A stretch of DNA of 64,000 nucleotides from Mantis religiosa (GCA_030765055.1 CM060950.1:466271495-466335494), one strand, 5' to 3'; counted from the stretch's first letter, positions 31,690 to 42,566 are shown. The notes: generated by a model from the sequence alone, not told the origin. A program made the numbers and translations.

Positions 31690-31870
31690 TTTCTAAATGT
31701 AGTCCGGAATTTCGGCTCTGCATGACATGGTCATCCTCCGGATTGGGGGAAGTGGTAATGCCACCCGCTGTGAGTCATACTAGTTATAGGTTATGGAACA
31801 CATTGTGGCTCTTGCAGCCGGTTCCCATCCCCTGGAGGGCCACGGACTCGAAGACCTCCCCCGATACGGA
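31690..31870. repeat. Unnamed dispersed repeat, pair with 39,105-39,240
   Basis: TCCGGATTGGGGGAAGTGGT, then CCACCCGCTGTGAGTCATAC and AGTTATAGGTTATGG are matched, inverted, near 39,110-39,190 (TTATAGGTTATGG and ATTGGGGAGGTGATAAAGCC on the reverse strand). No gene, terminal repeat or tRNA-like head was seen, so the class is unknown. Confidence 0.55.
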
Positions 31871-31934
31871 AAACGAGAACTAACAGACCAAAAATTCTCT
31901 GTCACCCTCGCCGAAACTTAGGACCCTGAGGTAC

Positions 31935-32136
31935 CAATCAGGGTAAAAGTTGAAGTAAAATGGAGGACCAGAAAATCCTGGACATTTAAGTATCGTTTCC
32001 AGCTTTTGCCTAGCGACCAGGTAACCACCAAAAAATCTTGGAGCAGGAAGGTGGGCTACGAGGATTGAGCCCATGATCTCCCGAATGCATACCAGGGACG
32101 CTATCGCTTGGCCATTCCACCCGTCCGTTCGTTGAC
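31935..32136 (-). repeat. SINE-C copy, left member of an inverted pair
   Basis: The reverse strand reads ACGGGTGGAATGGCCAAGCG, then TGCATTCGGGAGATCATGGG, a B-box-like GGCTCAATCCTCG, CCACCTTCCTGCTCC and a body with AGCTGGAAACGATACTTAAA and TGTCCAGGATTTTCTGGTCC. The head and body match the forward copy at 32,268. Confidence 0.75.
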
Positions 32137-32267
32137 GTTTTAGCTAGACACTTTGACGCGCGCCTTTACCCCTCTCTTGCCTCTTGCTACAGACTAAGTC
32201 AACACTCCCTCCCACCTCTAACTGCTTGGAAGGGCAACCATCCCACTAGCCTAAACGACAATGAACG

Positions 32268-32418
32268 GACGGGTGGAATGGCTCAAGCCGTAACGCTCCT
32301 GGCATGCATTCGGGAGATTATGGATTCAATTCCCGTGGCCCACCTTCCTGATCCAAGCGTTTGTTGGGGGTTAACCGGTTGCTAGGCGAAAGCTGGAAGC
32401 GATACTTAAATGTCCAGG
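32268..32418 (+). repeat. SINE-C copy, right member of an inverted pair
   Basis: Forward copy: ACGGGTGGAATGGCTCAAGC, GCATTCGGGAGATTATGGAT, TTCAATTCCCGTGGCCC and AGCTGGAAGCGATACTTAAA. It is truncated after TGTCCAGGAATTTT and abuts SINE-D. About 130 bp separate it from the inverted copy. Confidence 0.75.
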
Positions 32419-32420
32419 AA

Positions 32421-32605
32421 TTTTTGCCGGCCCTCGTAGCCATGGTCGATAAAGCGTATGTCTCTAGCGTTCCGCCGCGTAGAGGGCGGCGGGTTCGAGT
32501 CCCGCCATGGGCATAGGTGTTTATGTGTATCGTAAATATGTGTGAAACTAAGGAAAACGGATAAGAAAATAAACGGAAATAGTGAAAAAATGGTTAAATA
32601 AGAAA
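32421..32605 (+). repeat. SINE-D: tRNA-like head with short body
   Basis: A tRNA-like stretch (GCCCTCGTAGCCATGGTCGA, then GGGCGGCGGGTTCGAGTCCC with a consensus B box, then GCCATGGGCA) followed by about 100 bp of AT-rich body ending in a TA repeat. Only one copy was noticed, so SINE is an inference; a decayed tRNA pseudogene is the alternative. Confidence 0.55.
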
Positions 32606-32614
32606 AACGAAAAA

Positions 32615-32617
<3 letters not shown>

Positions 32618-32665
<48 letters not shown>
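32618..32665. repeat. (TA)n microsatellite
   Basis: About 24 TA dinucleotides at the 3' side of SINE-D. Confidence 0.95.
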
Positions 32666-32668
<3 letters not shown>

Positions 32669-32798
32669 CTATAAAAAGTGAAGGACTGTCTTGTACTCTA
32701 CAGTACGGGTTCAGCGTGCTGTGGATCCCTCCCCAATAGACAAGCCACCCCAACTCACTTATGCCCAATTTCATCAACACATGTTAAGTCTTAACACG

Positions 32799-33008
32799 AG
32801 TTTAGCAACAAGAGGTCCCGAGTTCGAATCTCGGTTAGGGTGAGTTACCTGAATAAGGTTTTTTCTTGGGGTTTCCCTTATCCTGATAGACGAATGTCGC
32901 GTAGCTCTAAGCTCCATGGACCCCGGATTCATTTGAGCATCACTTCACCCATTCCATTCATCGTCCGATATGACTTAACGTTGGATGACGTAAATCACAA
33001 AAAAAAAA
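32799..33008 (+). repeat. SINE-A copy, 5' truncated, at the left end of a Harbinger
   Basis: The tRNA-like first part is missing; it starts near AGAGGTCCCGAGTTCGAATC and ends with CACTTCACCCATTCCATTCA, CTTAACGTTGGATGACG and an A run. CTTAACAC before (32,791-32,798) and after (33,010-33,017) may be a target duplication inside the Harbinger terminus. Confidence 0.82.
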
Positions 33009-33091
33009 CCTTAACACTCGTGTTAAATTTCTTGTTAAACTAACAAGCCATATTTCTGTTGTTAAATGCTTAGCAATTGTAAATAGTCAAG

Positions 33092-33400
33092 ATGGCAGGC
33101 GAGAACGCAGCTGTTCATGCAGATTTGCTATATTTAAGACCGTCTAAATGACAATTATAATAGAGTACGGCCTATGAGGAGAAATTATTTTGAGGAGGTG
33201 TGAAAAGAAAATTTTCTACAGAGGTATAGACTGTCGAAACAAGTTGCTATGAAGGTTACTGCGGAAGTACAAGAGAGGTTAGAACATGCATTAAAAGGAA
33301 TATGCCGATCTCGCCTTTGTTTCAATTAATAACTTTGCTATTTTATAATTCACTGAATTATGTGGATAATACATTGTCCGCCTCTCGTCTTGAAACGTTC
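33092..33400 (+). pseudogene. N-terminal part of a HARBI1-like Harbinger transposase
   Basis: Starts MAGENAAVHADLLYLRPSK, then with two stops RRNYFEEV and NFLQRYRLSKQVAMKVTAEV, then QERLEHALK; a one-base loss and the frame continues PISPLFQLITLLFYNSLN. In intact HARBI1-like proteins this is the region RFSKxTV...LxxxTxRxxPISPLLQVLxTLRFYATG that precedes the DDE core. The catalytic core does not follow; instead the last part recurs as a tandem array. Confidence 0.7.
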
Positions 33401-34338
33401 AAGTCACTCGTCACTTGTCCTTCGCTCCTCGTTTTAAATTTACGTAATACTGGGTTAGAACATGCATCGAAAGGAATATGCCGATCTCGCCTTTGCTTCA
33501 AGTATTAATAACTTTGCGATTTTATAAATCACTGGATTATGTGGATAATACACTGTCCACCTTACGTCCTGAAACATTCAACTCACTCGTCACTTGTCCT
33601 TCTTCGCTCCTCGTTTTAAATTTACGTAATACTGAGTTAGAACATGCATCGAAAGGAATATGCGGATCTCGCCTTTGCTTCAAGTGTTAATAACTTTGCG
33701 ATTTTATAAATCACTGGATTATGTGGATAATACACTGTCCACCTCCCGTCTTGAAACGTTCAAGTTACTCGTCACTTATCCTTCTTCGCTCCTCGTTCTA
33801 AATTTACGAATACTGAGCTAGAACTTATATCGAAAGGAATATGCCAATCTCGCCTTGCTTCAAGTATTAATAACTTTGTTATTTTATAATTCACTAAATT
33901 ATGTGGATAATACACTGCCCACCTCCCGTCCTGAAACGTTCAACTCACTCGTCACTTGTCGTTCTTCGCTCCTCGTTTTAAATTTACGTAATACTGAGTT
34001 AGAACATGCATCGAAAGGAATATGCCGATCTCACCTTTGCTTCAAGTATTAATAACTTTGTTATTTTATAATTCACTGAGATGTGTAGATAATACTCTCT
34101 CCAACTCCCGTCTTGAAACGTTCAAGTCATTTGTCCTTCCTCGCTCCTCTTTTTACTGAGTTAGAACATGAATCGAAAGGTATGTGTCATCTCGCCTTTG
34201 CTTCAAGTATTAATAACTTTGTTATTTTATAATTCACTAAATTATGTGGATAATACACTGTCCACCTCCCGTCTTGAAACTTTAAAGTCACTCGTCACTT
34301 CTCCTTCGCACCTCGTTTTAAATTTGCATTATACCAAC
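33278..34338 (+). repeat. Tandem array of about 6 units (about 173-184 bp) made from Harbinger transposase sequence
   Basis: Each unit begins near TTAGAACATGCATCGAAAGG, codes PISPLLQVLITLLFYNSLNY in one frame, and continues AATACACTGTCCACCTCCCG, ACGTTCAAGTCACTCGTCAC and CCTCGTTTTAAATTTACG. Unit starts are near 33,279, 33,452, 33,635, 33,816, 33,999 and 34,161. The first unit joins the single-copy transposase upstream without a break, so the array grew from the gene. The second half of each unit is not part of any HARBI1 motif I recognise. Confidence 0.85.
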
Positions 34339-34348
34339 GAAGCTATTT

Positions 34349-34555
34349 CGTGATTCTAGTAGTGACAGATGAATTTGAATTAAATCCGTCTCCAATTTTT
34401 ATCCACGTGACATCTTTCTCTTTTACATTCACCGCGTCCGCCCTCCTATTTTCGACGATAGCCTTATACTTCGTCACCAATTCATTAACAATCCTTTCTC
34501 CATCGATGGGAAATTTGTCTCATGGCTTTTGTTTACGATTTTGTTCACCCGCCAT
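34349..34555 (-). pseudogene. SANT/Myb-like DNA-binding protein of the Harbinger element
   Basis: Reverse strand from the ATG at 34,555: MAGEQNRKQKP, a TGA at codon 12, then in the same frame ERIVNELVTKYKAIVENRRA, DAVNVKEKDVTWIKIGDGFN and SSVTTRIT. This is the trihelix/Myb-SANT domain of the accessory protein of animal Harbingers (motif ELVxKYKxIIENKKTDAVxxKEKxxAWxxI). The C-terminus is missing. It faces the transposase. Confidence 0.68.
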
Positions 34556-34737
34556 TTTTCAGCTTGTGCAGACGAAAATGAAAACAAAAGCGCATCGCAG
34601 TACTTACATAAAATAATACGACTCATCCATATCCTTTTATAGCTGTAATAATTGCAGCTCTCTTGGAGTTAACACGTGTTTGTTGACATTTTCAGAAATC
34701 ATGTTGGTGACATGCAAGAAATTTAACAGCACTGTTA

Positions 34738-35748
34738 GCGCATAGACAATTGTTACGTTACATTTGTTAACGTCGATTGTAACATGTTTAATAATGTCAT
34801 ACTATATGTCACTAATAGCGCCATTTACTGTGGTTTTGACATTTATTTGCACTGTTCAGTTTTATGCATTCATTGAAAAACCTAAAACGCCACTGTCATC
34901 TGGCCGTTAGCACTCCCTTCCCCTCTCTAGTGCCATTCTTCTTCAAAGTAGATTTGAGCAACAGAGCTGGGACCATTGCATTAGGTCGGCCACGGGAATC
35001 GAACCGGGGCTTCCCGAATGCGGTCCACAGTAGAAACGGCTTCAGCCATCCTGTTCAGTCAACATCTGACTAACGCATTACCTACACTAATATGTAAATG
35101 TAAACAAAACAAAAAGTAGATACAATGACAAGCATTTGTAGGACTAGTGAGGAGAGAAAGTTGTATGATTGAAGAACATCCGATGTGTTTCCTCAAAGTC
35201 TGCCATTAGATCATCCACTTGATGGTTTCTACCAAGTAAGAATCGTTCGAGGAAAAAAGGAAGCCTATCTCGTTTTTTCTTGTTTCTGCAGTTCAGGGAA
35301 GACCGGTTGAGAGATAAACCAAAAACATTATAAACATCCATGTTACATCAATCCGGAATTTCAAGCTTAGCTTCTGCGAACTGTCAAAGCATCATAAATA
35401 AACATCTCACATGTTAAGTATAAATAAATGCTGCATCTTGGTGAACCACAGACCAAACCTGCAACTGCTGTTTTGTTTTAAAGTAAACAATTTTGTGTTC
35501 CATGTTGGCTCTGGTGGAACCTGAGTCCCATTCCTGGAGTTGCCACACTCACGAAGGTGATTTTTCCTGGTTATTAACCAACCGCTGACGTGGTTCCCCG
35601 AATTTCATGTCATTTCGCTTCCCTTGGAAATTTTAGGTAGCTATGCAGCTTCACATAGACGACACAATACCTACGCCATAGGGAACACTTCTTTGCCCAA
35701 GGGAAGATTCATTCGGTTCTCCTGGGAGTGGCTGATGAGTTGCCTCCA
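34738..35748. other. No recognisable gene; possible tRNA-like patch
   Basis: A reverse frame at 35,144-35,341 (65 codons, KKKRDRLPFFLERFLLG) has no family I can name. Around 34,985-35,030, GGGAATCGAACCGGGGCTTC is the reverse of a B box and may be part of a SINE, but no second copy was seen. The rest holds nothing I can support. Confidence 0.35.
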
Positions 35749-38700
35749 ACATTAAGCCAAATAGGACGATAAATATAATTATGTTCAGATGAGTACAGGG
35801 TGCGTAGAGCTTAGAGTTACCAGACATTTATCTTTCAGGATAAGGTAAAACTTCCAACGTTAAGTCATATCGGACGATGAATGTAATAACGTACAAATGA
35901 GTACAGGATACATAGAGCTTAGAGTTACCAGACATCCATCTTTCAGGATAAGGGAAAACCTCCAACGTTGTCATATCGGACGATGAATGTAATAAAGTAC
36001 AAATGAGTACAGGATACATAGAGCTTAGAGTCACCAGACATTCATCTTTCAGGATAAGGGAAAACCTCCAACGTTGTCATATCGGACGATGAATGAAGTG
36101 ATGTTCAAATGAGTACAGGGTGCATAGAGCTTAGAGTTACCAGACATTTATCTTTTAGGATAAGGGAAAACCTCCAACGTTGTCATATCGGACGGTGAAT
36201 GTAATAAAGTACAAATGAGTACAGGATACATAGAGCTTAGAGTCACCAGACATTCATCTTTCAGGATAAGGGAAAACCAACAACGTTAAGTCATATCGAA
36301 CGATGAATGTAATAAAGTACAAATGAGTACAGGATACATAGAGCTTAGAGTTACCAGATATCCATCTTTCAGGATAAGGGAAAACCTCCAACGTTAAGTC
36401 ATATCGAACGATGAATGTAATAAAGTACAAATGAGTACAGGATACATAGAGCTTAGAGTTACCAGACATTCATCTTTCAGGATAAGGGAAAACCTCCAAC
36501 GTTGTCATATCGTACGATGAATGAAGTGATGTTCAAATGAGTACAGGATACATAGAGCTTAGAGTTACCAGATATCCATCTTTCAGGATAAGGGAAAACC
36601 TCCAACGTTAAGTCATATCGAACGATGAATGTAATAAAGTACAAATGAGTACAGGATACATAGAGCTTAGAGCTACCAGACATTCATCTTTCAGGATATG
36701 GGAAAACCTCCAACGTTGTCATATCGGACGATGAATGTAATGATGTACAAATGAGTACAGGATACATAGAGCTTAGAGTTACCAGACATTCATCTTTCAG
36801 GATAAGGGAAAACCTCCAACGTTAAGTTATATCTGACGATGAATGTAATGATGTACAAATGAGTACAGGATACATAGAGCTTAGAGTTACCAGACATCCA
36901 TCTATCAGGATAAGGGAAAACCTCCAACGTTGTCATATCGGACGATGAATGTAATAATGTACAAATGAGTACAGGATACATAGAGCTTAGAGTTACCAGA
37001 CATCCATCTTTCAGGATAAGGGAAAACCACCAACGTTGTCATATCGGACGATGAATGTAATAAAGTACGAATGAGTACAGGATACATGGAGCTTAGAGTC
37101 ACCAGACATTCATCTTTCAGGATAAGGGAAAGCCACCAACTTTAAGTCATATCGGACGATGAATGTAATGATGTACAAATAAGTACAGGATACATAGAGC
37201 TTAGAGTTACCAGACATCCATCTTTCAGGATAAGGGAAAACCTCCAACGTTACGTCATATCGAACGATGAATGTAATAAAGTACAAATGAGTACAGGATA
37301 CATAGAGCTTAGAGTTACCAGACATTCATCTTTCAGGATAAGGGACAAATTCCAACGTTAAGTCATATCGAGCGATGAATGTAATGATGTACAAATGAGT
37401 ACAGGATACATAGAGCTTAGAGTTACCAGACATTCATCTTTCAGGGTAAGGGAAAACCTCCAACGTTATGTCAGATAGGACGATGAATGAAATAATGATC
37501 AAATGAGTACAGGCTTCATAGAGCTTAGAGTTAACAGACATTCATTTTTTATGATAAAGGAAAGCCTCCAAATTTATCATATCGGACGATGAATGAAACG
37601 ATGCTCAAATGAGTCCAGGGTTCATAGAGCTTAGAGTTAGCAGACATTCATCTTTTATGATAAGAAAAATCCTCCAATGTTAAGTCATATCTGACGATGA
37701 ATAAAATTATGCTCAAATGAGTCCAGGGTGCATTGAGCTTAGACTTACCAGACATACATCTTCTAAGATATGGGGAAAACCTCCAACGTTAAGTCATATC
37801 AGACGATGAATGAAATTATGTTCAAATGAGTCCAGGGTACATAGAGCTTAGATTTACCAGACATACATCTTTTAAGATAAGGGGAAAACCTCCAACGTTG
37901 TCATATCAGACGATGAATGAAATTATATTCAAATGAGTCCAGGGTACATAGAGCTTAGACTTACCAGACATACATTTTCTAAGATAAGGGGAGGACCTCC
38001 AACGTTAAGTCATATCGAATGATGTATGAAATAATATTCAGATGATTCCAGAATGCATAGGGCTTAGAGTTACCAGACATTCATCTATGAGGATAAGGGA
38101 AAATCTCCATCGTTAAGTCATATCAGACTAAGAATGAAATGATGTTCAGATGAGTCCGTGATACATAGAGCTTAGAGTTACTAGACATTTATCTTTCAGG
38201 ATAAGGGAAAATCTCCATCGTTAAGTCATATCAGACTATGAATGAAATGATGTTCGGATGAGTTCGGGATACATAGAGCTTAGAGTTACTAGACATTTAT
38301 CTTTCAGGATAAGGAAAATCTCCATCGTTAAGTTATATCAGACGATGAATGAAATGATGTTCAAATGTGTCCGGGGTTCATAGAGCTTAGATTAATAGTC
38401 ATTCATCTTGCAGGATAAGGGAAAACCTCCAACGTTAAGTTATATCAGACGATGAATGAAATGATGTTCAAATGAGTCCGGGGTTCATAGAGCTTAGATT
38501 AATATTCATTCATCTTGCAGGATAAGGGAAAACCTCCAACGTTAAGTTATATCAGACGATGAATGAAATGATGTTCAAATGAGTCCAGGGTACATAGAGC
38601 TTGGGTTACTGGACATTCATCTTGCAGGATAAGGGAAAACCTCCAAAGTTAAGTTATATCAGACGATGAATGAAATGATGTTCAAATGAGTCCAGGGTAC

Positions 38701-38945
38701 ATAGAGCTTGGGTTACTGGACATTCATCTTGCAGGATAAGGGAAAACCTCCAACGTTAAGTTATATCAGACGATGAATGAAATGATGTTCAAATGAGTCC
38801 AGGGTACATAGAGCTTGGGTTACTGGACATTCATCTTGCAGGATAAGGGAAATCCTCCAAAGAAAAATCGTGCCAGACGATGAATGAAATGACGTTTAAA
38901 TAAGCTCAAGGTTCATAGAGCCTAGAGATTCCCGATATTTACCTT
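35749..38945 (-). repeat. Satellite of about 30 units (106/108 bp) derived from the body of SINE-A
   Basis: Unit: CTCCAACGTTAAGTCATATC, GGACGATGAATG, CAAATGAGTACAGGATACAT, AGAGCTTAGAGTTACCAGAC, ATTCATCTTTCAGGATAAGG. Each part has its counterpart, in the same order, in inverted SINE-A copies (for example 31,034-31,170). Units with GTTGTCATATC are 106 bp and those with GTTAAGTCATATC 108 bp. Units on the left (35.8-37.4 kb) are more uniform; units on the right (37.5-38.9 kb) keep SINE-like GAGTCCAGGGT. The tRNA-like head of the SINE follows directly at 38,946. Open frames across the 108-bp units are by-products. Confidence 0.93.
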
Positions 38946-39055
38946 TTGCGGATAAGGGAAAATCACTTAATAAGTCCTATCTAGGTAACTCACCCTGCCC
39001 CAGGTTTGAGCTCAGTATATTTTGAACGTGGAGCAGATGGGCTACCGAGGCGGGC
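38946..39055 (-). repeat. tRNA-like head of the SINE-A copy that gave rise to the array
   Basis: Reverse strand: GCCCGCCTCGGTAGCCCATC, a worn B-box region (GAGCTCAAACCTGGGGC), GGTGAGTTACCTAGATA. It occurs once and is continuous with the last array unit, so array plus head have the layout of one SINE with an amplified body. Confidence 0.85.
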
Positions 39056-39104
39056 AAAAGTTGCGAGTTGCTGCTATATTGCACATGGTTGGTGGAGAAT
39101 TCTC

Positions 39105-39240
39105 CAGAACACTGGCACTGTGGACCATAACCTATAAGTAGTATGTCTCGAAGCGGGTGGCTTTATCACCTCCCCAATCTGGAGGTCGACCCTGTTATTC
39201 AGGGTCTAAATACCGGACGACTTGCTAAACCCGCAAACTG
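39105..39240. repeat. Unnamed dispersed repeat, inverted partner of 31,690-31,870
   Basis: Contains CCATAACCTATAAGTAGTAT and GCTTTATCACCTCCCCAATC, the reverse of the 31.7-kb copy. Class unknown. Confidence 0.55.
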
Positions 39241-39407
39241 CTAATCAAGATGAGAGGTAAAAGTAAATGAGAAGGAGATGGACAGGAAATTTGGGTATGT
39301 AATTATTTTTACCAGCATTCGCTTAGCGGCGCAGGGGAACCTCCGAAAAGAAACCATGGATAAAAATGTTAGCTAAAAGAAGCAGAAACTTAAATATTAC
39401 ATTCATA

Positions 39408-40680
39408 CGAACGTGGTCTGAGGGGTTTGCGACATCAACATGAAAATGGCAGCGAATTTCGTTGTTCATCTGTTGATAGTTACTCGCCAAAATTTCAGCC
39501 ATTTTGGACGCTCAGTTGTTATGTAAGAGTCGTTTGACTTAGTTGATGTGAGTGTTTTTATGAAAATGGACAAAATCGAGTGTCGAGTTACCATTAAATA
39601 TTTGTTTTTGAAAGGCAATACACCTACGCAAATCAAAGGTGAGTTGGATTCTGTGTTTGTGGACCCTGCACCATCATTTACCACAGTGACATTTCGGGCA
39701 GCTGAATTTAAACGTGGCTGCAAGAGCTTGGGAGACCATGAATATTCGGGACGTCCAAAAACTGCAATTACTGACGAAAGAATCATCAAAGTTCACCAAA
39801 AGGCGCTAGACGACCACCGAATTTAAGTGAGAGAGATAGAAGAGTCTATGAACATGTCACAAGAACGTGTTTGTCGCACATTAAATCAATATTTAGACAT
39901 GAGAAGGATGCCCGAGCGTTGGGTGTCGCGTTTGCACACGTTAGACCAAAAATGTGTTAGAATGAACATTTCCAATGCTCTGTTGGCGCAGTTTAGGCGC
40001 AATAAATCCGAGTTTTGGCGCCGATTAATTACTGTAGATGAAACTTGGATACACCATTATACGTCCGAAACAAAAATACATTCCAAACAGTGGACTACAA
40101 AGGGGAAAACAGCTCCAAAGAAAGCAAATACTGTTTTTTCCGCTGGGAAAGTGATTGCGACTGTTTTCTGGATAGTCATGGATTTATTTTAATAGATTAT
40201 CTACAAAAAGGAAATACCATTACAGGAGCATACTACGCATCATTACTTGACAAGCTGAAGGCTGAACTAGCGGAAAACCGGCCAAATTTGCAGACAAAAA
40301 TAATTCTGTTTCACCAAGACAGCGCCGTCTCACACCTCAGCGGTTGCAATGGCGAAAATACACGAATTACGGTTTGAACTGCTTGACCATCCGCCTTACT
40401 CACCAGATCTAGCCCCAAGCGACTTCCCTTTGTTCCCTCATCTGAAAATTGGGCTCGGAAGACAGAGATTTTCGTCAAAAGAAGAGGCAGTCACCTTCAT
40501 GAACAATTATTTTGTAGAGAATAACGCCGAGTATTAGTTGGTTGGGTTACAGAGATGGGAGCATCGCTGGGAGAAATGTGGAGAGTTACAAGGTGACTAT
40601 GATGTTGGAAAATAAAACAATAAAAAAAATCTGAAAAAATGCCTTGTTTCATTATTAGGTCGGAGAGTTTTCAGAGCCTC
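39408..40680 (+). mobile_element. Mariner (family A) copy 4, full length
   Basis: Left end CGAACGTGGTCTGAGGGG after TA; right end inverted GAGGCTCTGAAAACTCTCCG before TA. The length of 1,273 bp is standard. It contains one broken transposase and a single copy of the C-terminal segment that is tandemly amplified at 44.8-52 kb, so it shows the ancestral arrangement. Confidence 0.9.
39560..40610 (+). pseudogene. Mariner transposase (family A), broken
   Basis: Order: MKMDKIECRVTIKYLFLKGN, AEFKRGCKSLGDHEYSGRP, a stop at 39,824, ERVCRTLNQYLDMRRMPERW, VRMNISNALLAQFRRNKSEF, first Asp in ITVDETWIHHYTSET, a frame change near 40,165, ILIDYLQKGNTITGAYYASL, second Asp in ILFHQDSAVSH (family HQDNAPSH), another frame change, third Asp in PPYSPDLAPSDFPLF, SKEEAVTFMNNYF, a stop at 40,536, then GLQRWEHRWEKCGELQGDY. 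All three catalytic Asp codons are kept, but the reading needs several frames. Confidence 0.9.
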
Positions 40681-40682
40681 TA

Positions 40683-41208
40683 TGTATTACTTTTTCTAAC
40701 AATGCTTCAATAACGCATTCCTACTTCCAGTTAACTGAGCTAAACATTTATTACAATGGTTTTATGACATATTCCTTAGTACGTACAGTGGGAGTTAGAC
40801 AATTGAGAGGTCTGTAAGCGATAGTCATAATTTTAAATACTAGAGGACTTCAAAATTCCATTGCCTTTACATAATCGGAGAGGGAGGGAAAGTGTAACGA
40901 CCTCCAATTTGACAAAGGATGCAATAATTTGAAAATTTACATTAATAACTCGGAATATTTCAGAAATGTCTATTTTCACAACAAATGTATGAATTTTATG
41001 TTTAAATGGGATCTACAATTTTTGGGCAGTGAGGTTTTGTGTATCTGTTACTGTTTACCCGTTATACCATAGGAAGACAGCTTTGCCAGCTGTGACGTAT
41101 TTCAGCCGGGAGCGAGGCCTGTAGTGCGAGTGACGTCAGGCAAGAGCCGTGTAGTACCAAGTTGGCTATATAAATGGCACTGTGAGTACAGAATTTGAGG
41201 GTTCAGTC
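40683..41208. other. No recognisable gene
   Basis: Unassigned sequence before a hAT fragment. GAGTGACGTCAGG near 41,130 and similar GTGACGTCAC motifs at 41,875 and 41,948 flank that fragment and may belong to it. Confidence 0.35.
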
Positions 41209-41690
41209 AGGTGTAGCACACTCGATGACAACAAATTAACTGCCACGTACCAAATGCAACTGTTAAATGTACAATGTGACGATTTATTGAAGGACAAATA
41301 CAAGAAAGACTTGTCTGATTTTTACAAGAATGTCCTCCAAATCAGATTTCCGAGGTTGTATTCAGTTCAGGCACGGGCATTGTGTATGTTTGGCTGGACA
41401 TATGTGTGCGAACAATTTTTGTCTGTTATGAAATTAGCTAAGTCCAAACCCCGAAGTACCCTGTCGGATCACAATGTAACATGCAGTCTTCGATTACAAA
41501 TTTCCCAGACATTACGTCCTGACATTGATAAACAAGTTAAAGAGATACGAAACAGAAGGTTATTTTGTTCTGAGTGGGTCTCCTCTAATTTGCAGAGAAA
41601 ATTACTTTATGTTTTATTTTATTTACTTTATAACATGCCTGACCTTCAACTACGAGTTGAAGTTTTACATATTTTCTCATAGCACAAGGC
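41209..41690 (+). pseudogene. C-terminal (dimerisation) fragment of a hAT transposase, GTF2IRD2-like type
   Basis: One open frame: TATYQMQLLNVQCDDLLKDK, LSDFYKNVLQIRFPRLYSVQ, ALCMFGWTYVCEQFLSVMKL, AKSKPRSTLSDHNVTCSLRL, QTLRPDIDKQV. This is the end of the catalytic domain plus the C-terminal dimerisation region (FGSTYxCEQxFSxMKxxKS..R) of the hAT group that also gave rise to GTF2IRD2 and EPM2AIP1-like genes. The zinc finger and the first catalytic residues are missing. The long open frame suggests a fairly young copy. No terminal repeats were found. Confidence 0.72.
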
Positions 41691-42536
41691 TAAAACGTAA
41701 TTGTTTATAAACTGTGACCAATTGTGTAAATAAAGCTGTCAGTATTACTATTACAACACCCAAGATGTACGTTGTACATATTATAAGCACCCAATACGTT
41801 TCCTGTCTTTCCTACGCTGTCAGAATCCCAAAACCCTAAACTATTTCCTTGCTCTTGGGCAGCAGAAATAGCGCGGTGACGTCACACGCTAACTTGCCTT
41901 TCGTTCGGGGGCATATTTGGCGGTTACGGCTGACGGAGCTGACGTCACACCGCTACTACCGGTCCTCCCCTGAGTTATACTGAACACTTTGAGAACAAAG
42001 AGGACTGGACTATGCTACGGAGGCGATTTGGCAAACCTGGTCTACCGTACCCATTCCCCAAGTAGAGCATCCCCTGGAGGAAGGATGATGTGAGAGGAGA
42101 CAGTGCTAGGCCATGCCAATAGTCAGACAGTGCAGAGGACAGTGTTCCTACCTACACTTAAGGAGTTGGAATCTCTTCGGTAGGACTTAACGAGCATCGA
42201 AACTTACTGTGGTCTGGAAACGTCCCAGTATGTCGGTTCGGAGACTGAAGAACGTCCTACTGGTGCAGGAAGAACTTAGCAAGAGCTTATATTCCTGCCA
42301 TGCTGCACCGAGACACCCGCCGACATTTCTACCCTAAAACAGACCACCAGATGAAAGATGACTTGAAATGATACTGAAGATAAAATAGAGGGGCAGGAAA
42401 TTCGCGGAATGTAATTAACCTAGCCAGCATTTGCCTGCGACCCGGAAAACCCCCGAAAAAACCCGTATGTCAGGTAGGTTGGCCTCGCGAATTGAACCCG
42501 ATCCTCCCAAATACACAAGCTGTGTATCTCGAATTC
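41691..42536. other. No recognisable gene; possible worn tRNA-like repeat at 42,390-42,530
   Basis: Sequence around 42,440-42,530 contains GCGAATTGAACCCGATCCTC, the reverse of a B box, in a layout like the SINEs here but without a clear second copy (a weak match is the AGGAAATT-TGTAATTA-CCAGCATT string near 39,290-39,330). The remainder has no motif I recognise. Confidence 0.35.
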
Positions 42537-42566
42537 GAGAGCCCCTGGTGGTTTACCGGGAAAATA

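Larger units (their letters stand above)
33012..34737 (+). mobile_element. PIF/Harbinger transposon with two opposed genes and an internal tandem array
   Basis: TAACACTCGTGTTAAATTTC at 33,012 matches the inverted end TAACAGTGCTGTTAAATTTC at 34,737, 23 bp with three changes. Between them lie a HARBI1-like transposase start on the forward strand (from 33,092), its tandemly amplified segment (33,278-34,338), and a SANT/Myb-like protein on the reverse strand (34,555 to 34,349). Harbinger elements normally carry exactly these two proteins, the second assisting DNA binding and nuclear import of the first. The TTA target site is not clear because the left border is disturbed by SINE-A. Confidence 0.72.

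Noticed and set aside
35828..37325. Several similar frames of 60-71 codons with repeated YVSCTHLY and VFPYPERW motifs
   Set aside because: They arise because the 108-bp SINE-derived unit is a multiple of three and lacks stops in one frame; the parent SINE is non-coding.
41209..41690. Possible host GTF2IRD2/EPM2AIP1-like gene
   Set aside because: Only a C-terminal hAT fragment with no upstream exons or splice signals; an element remnant is simpler.
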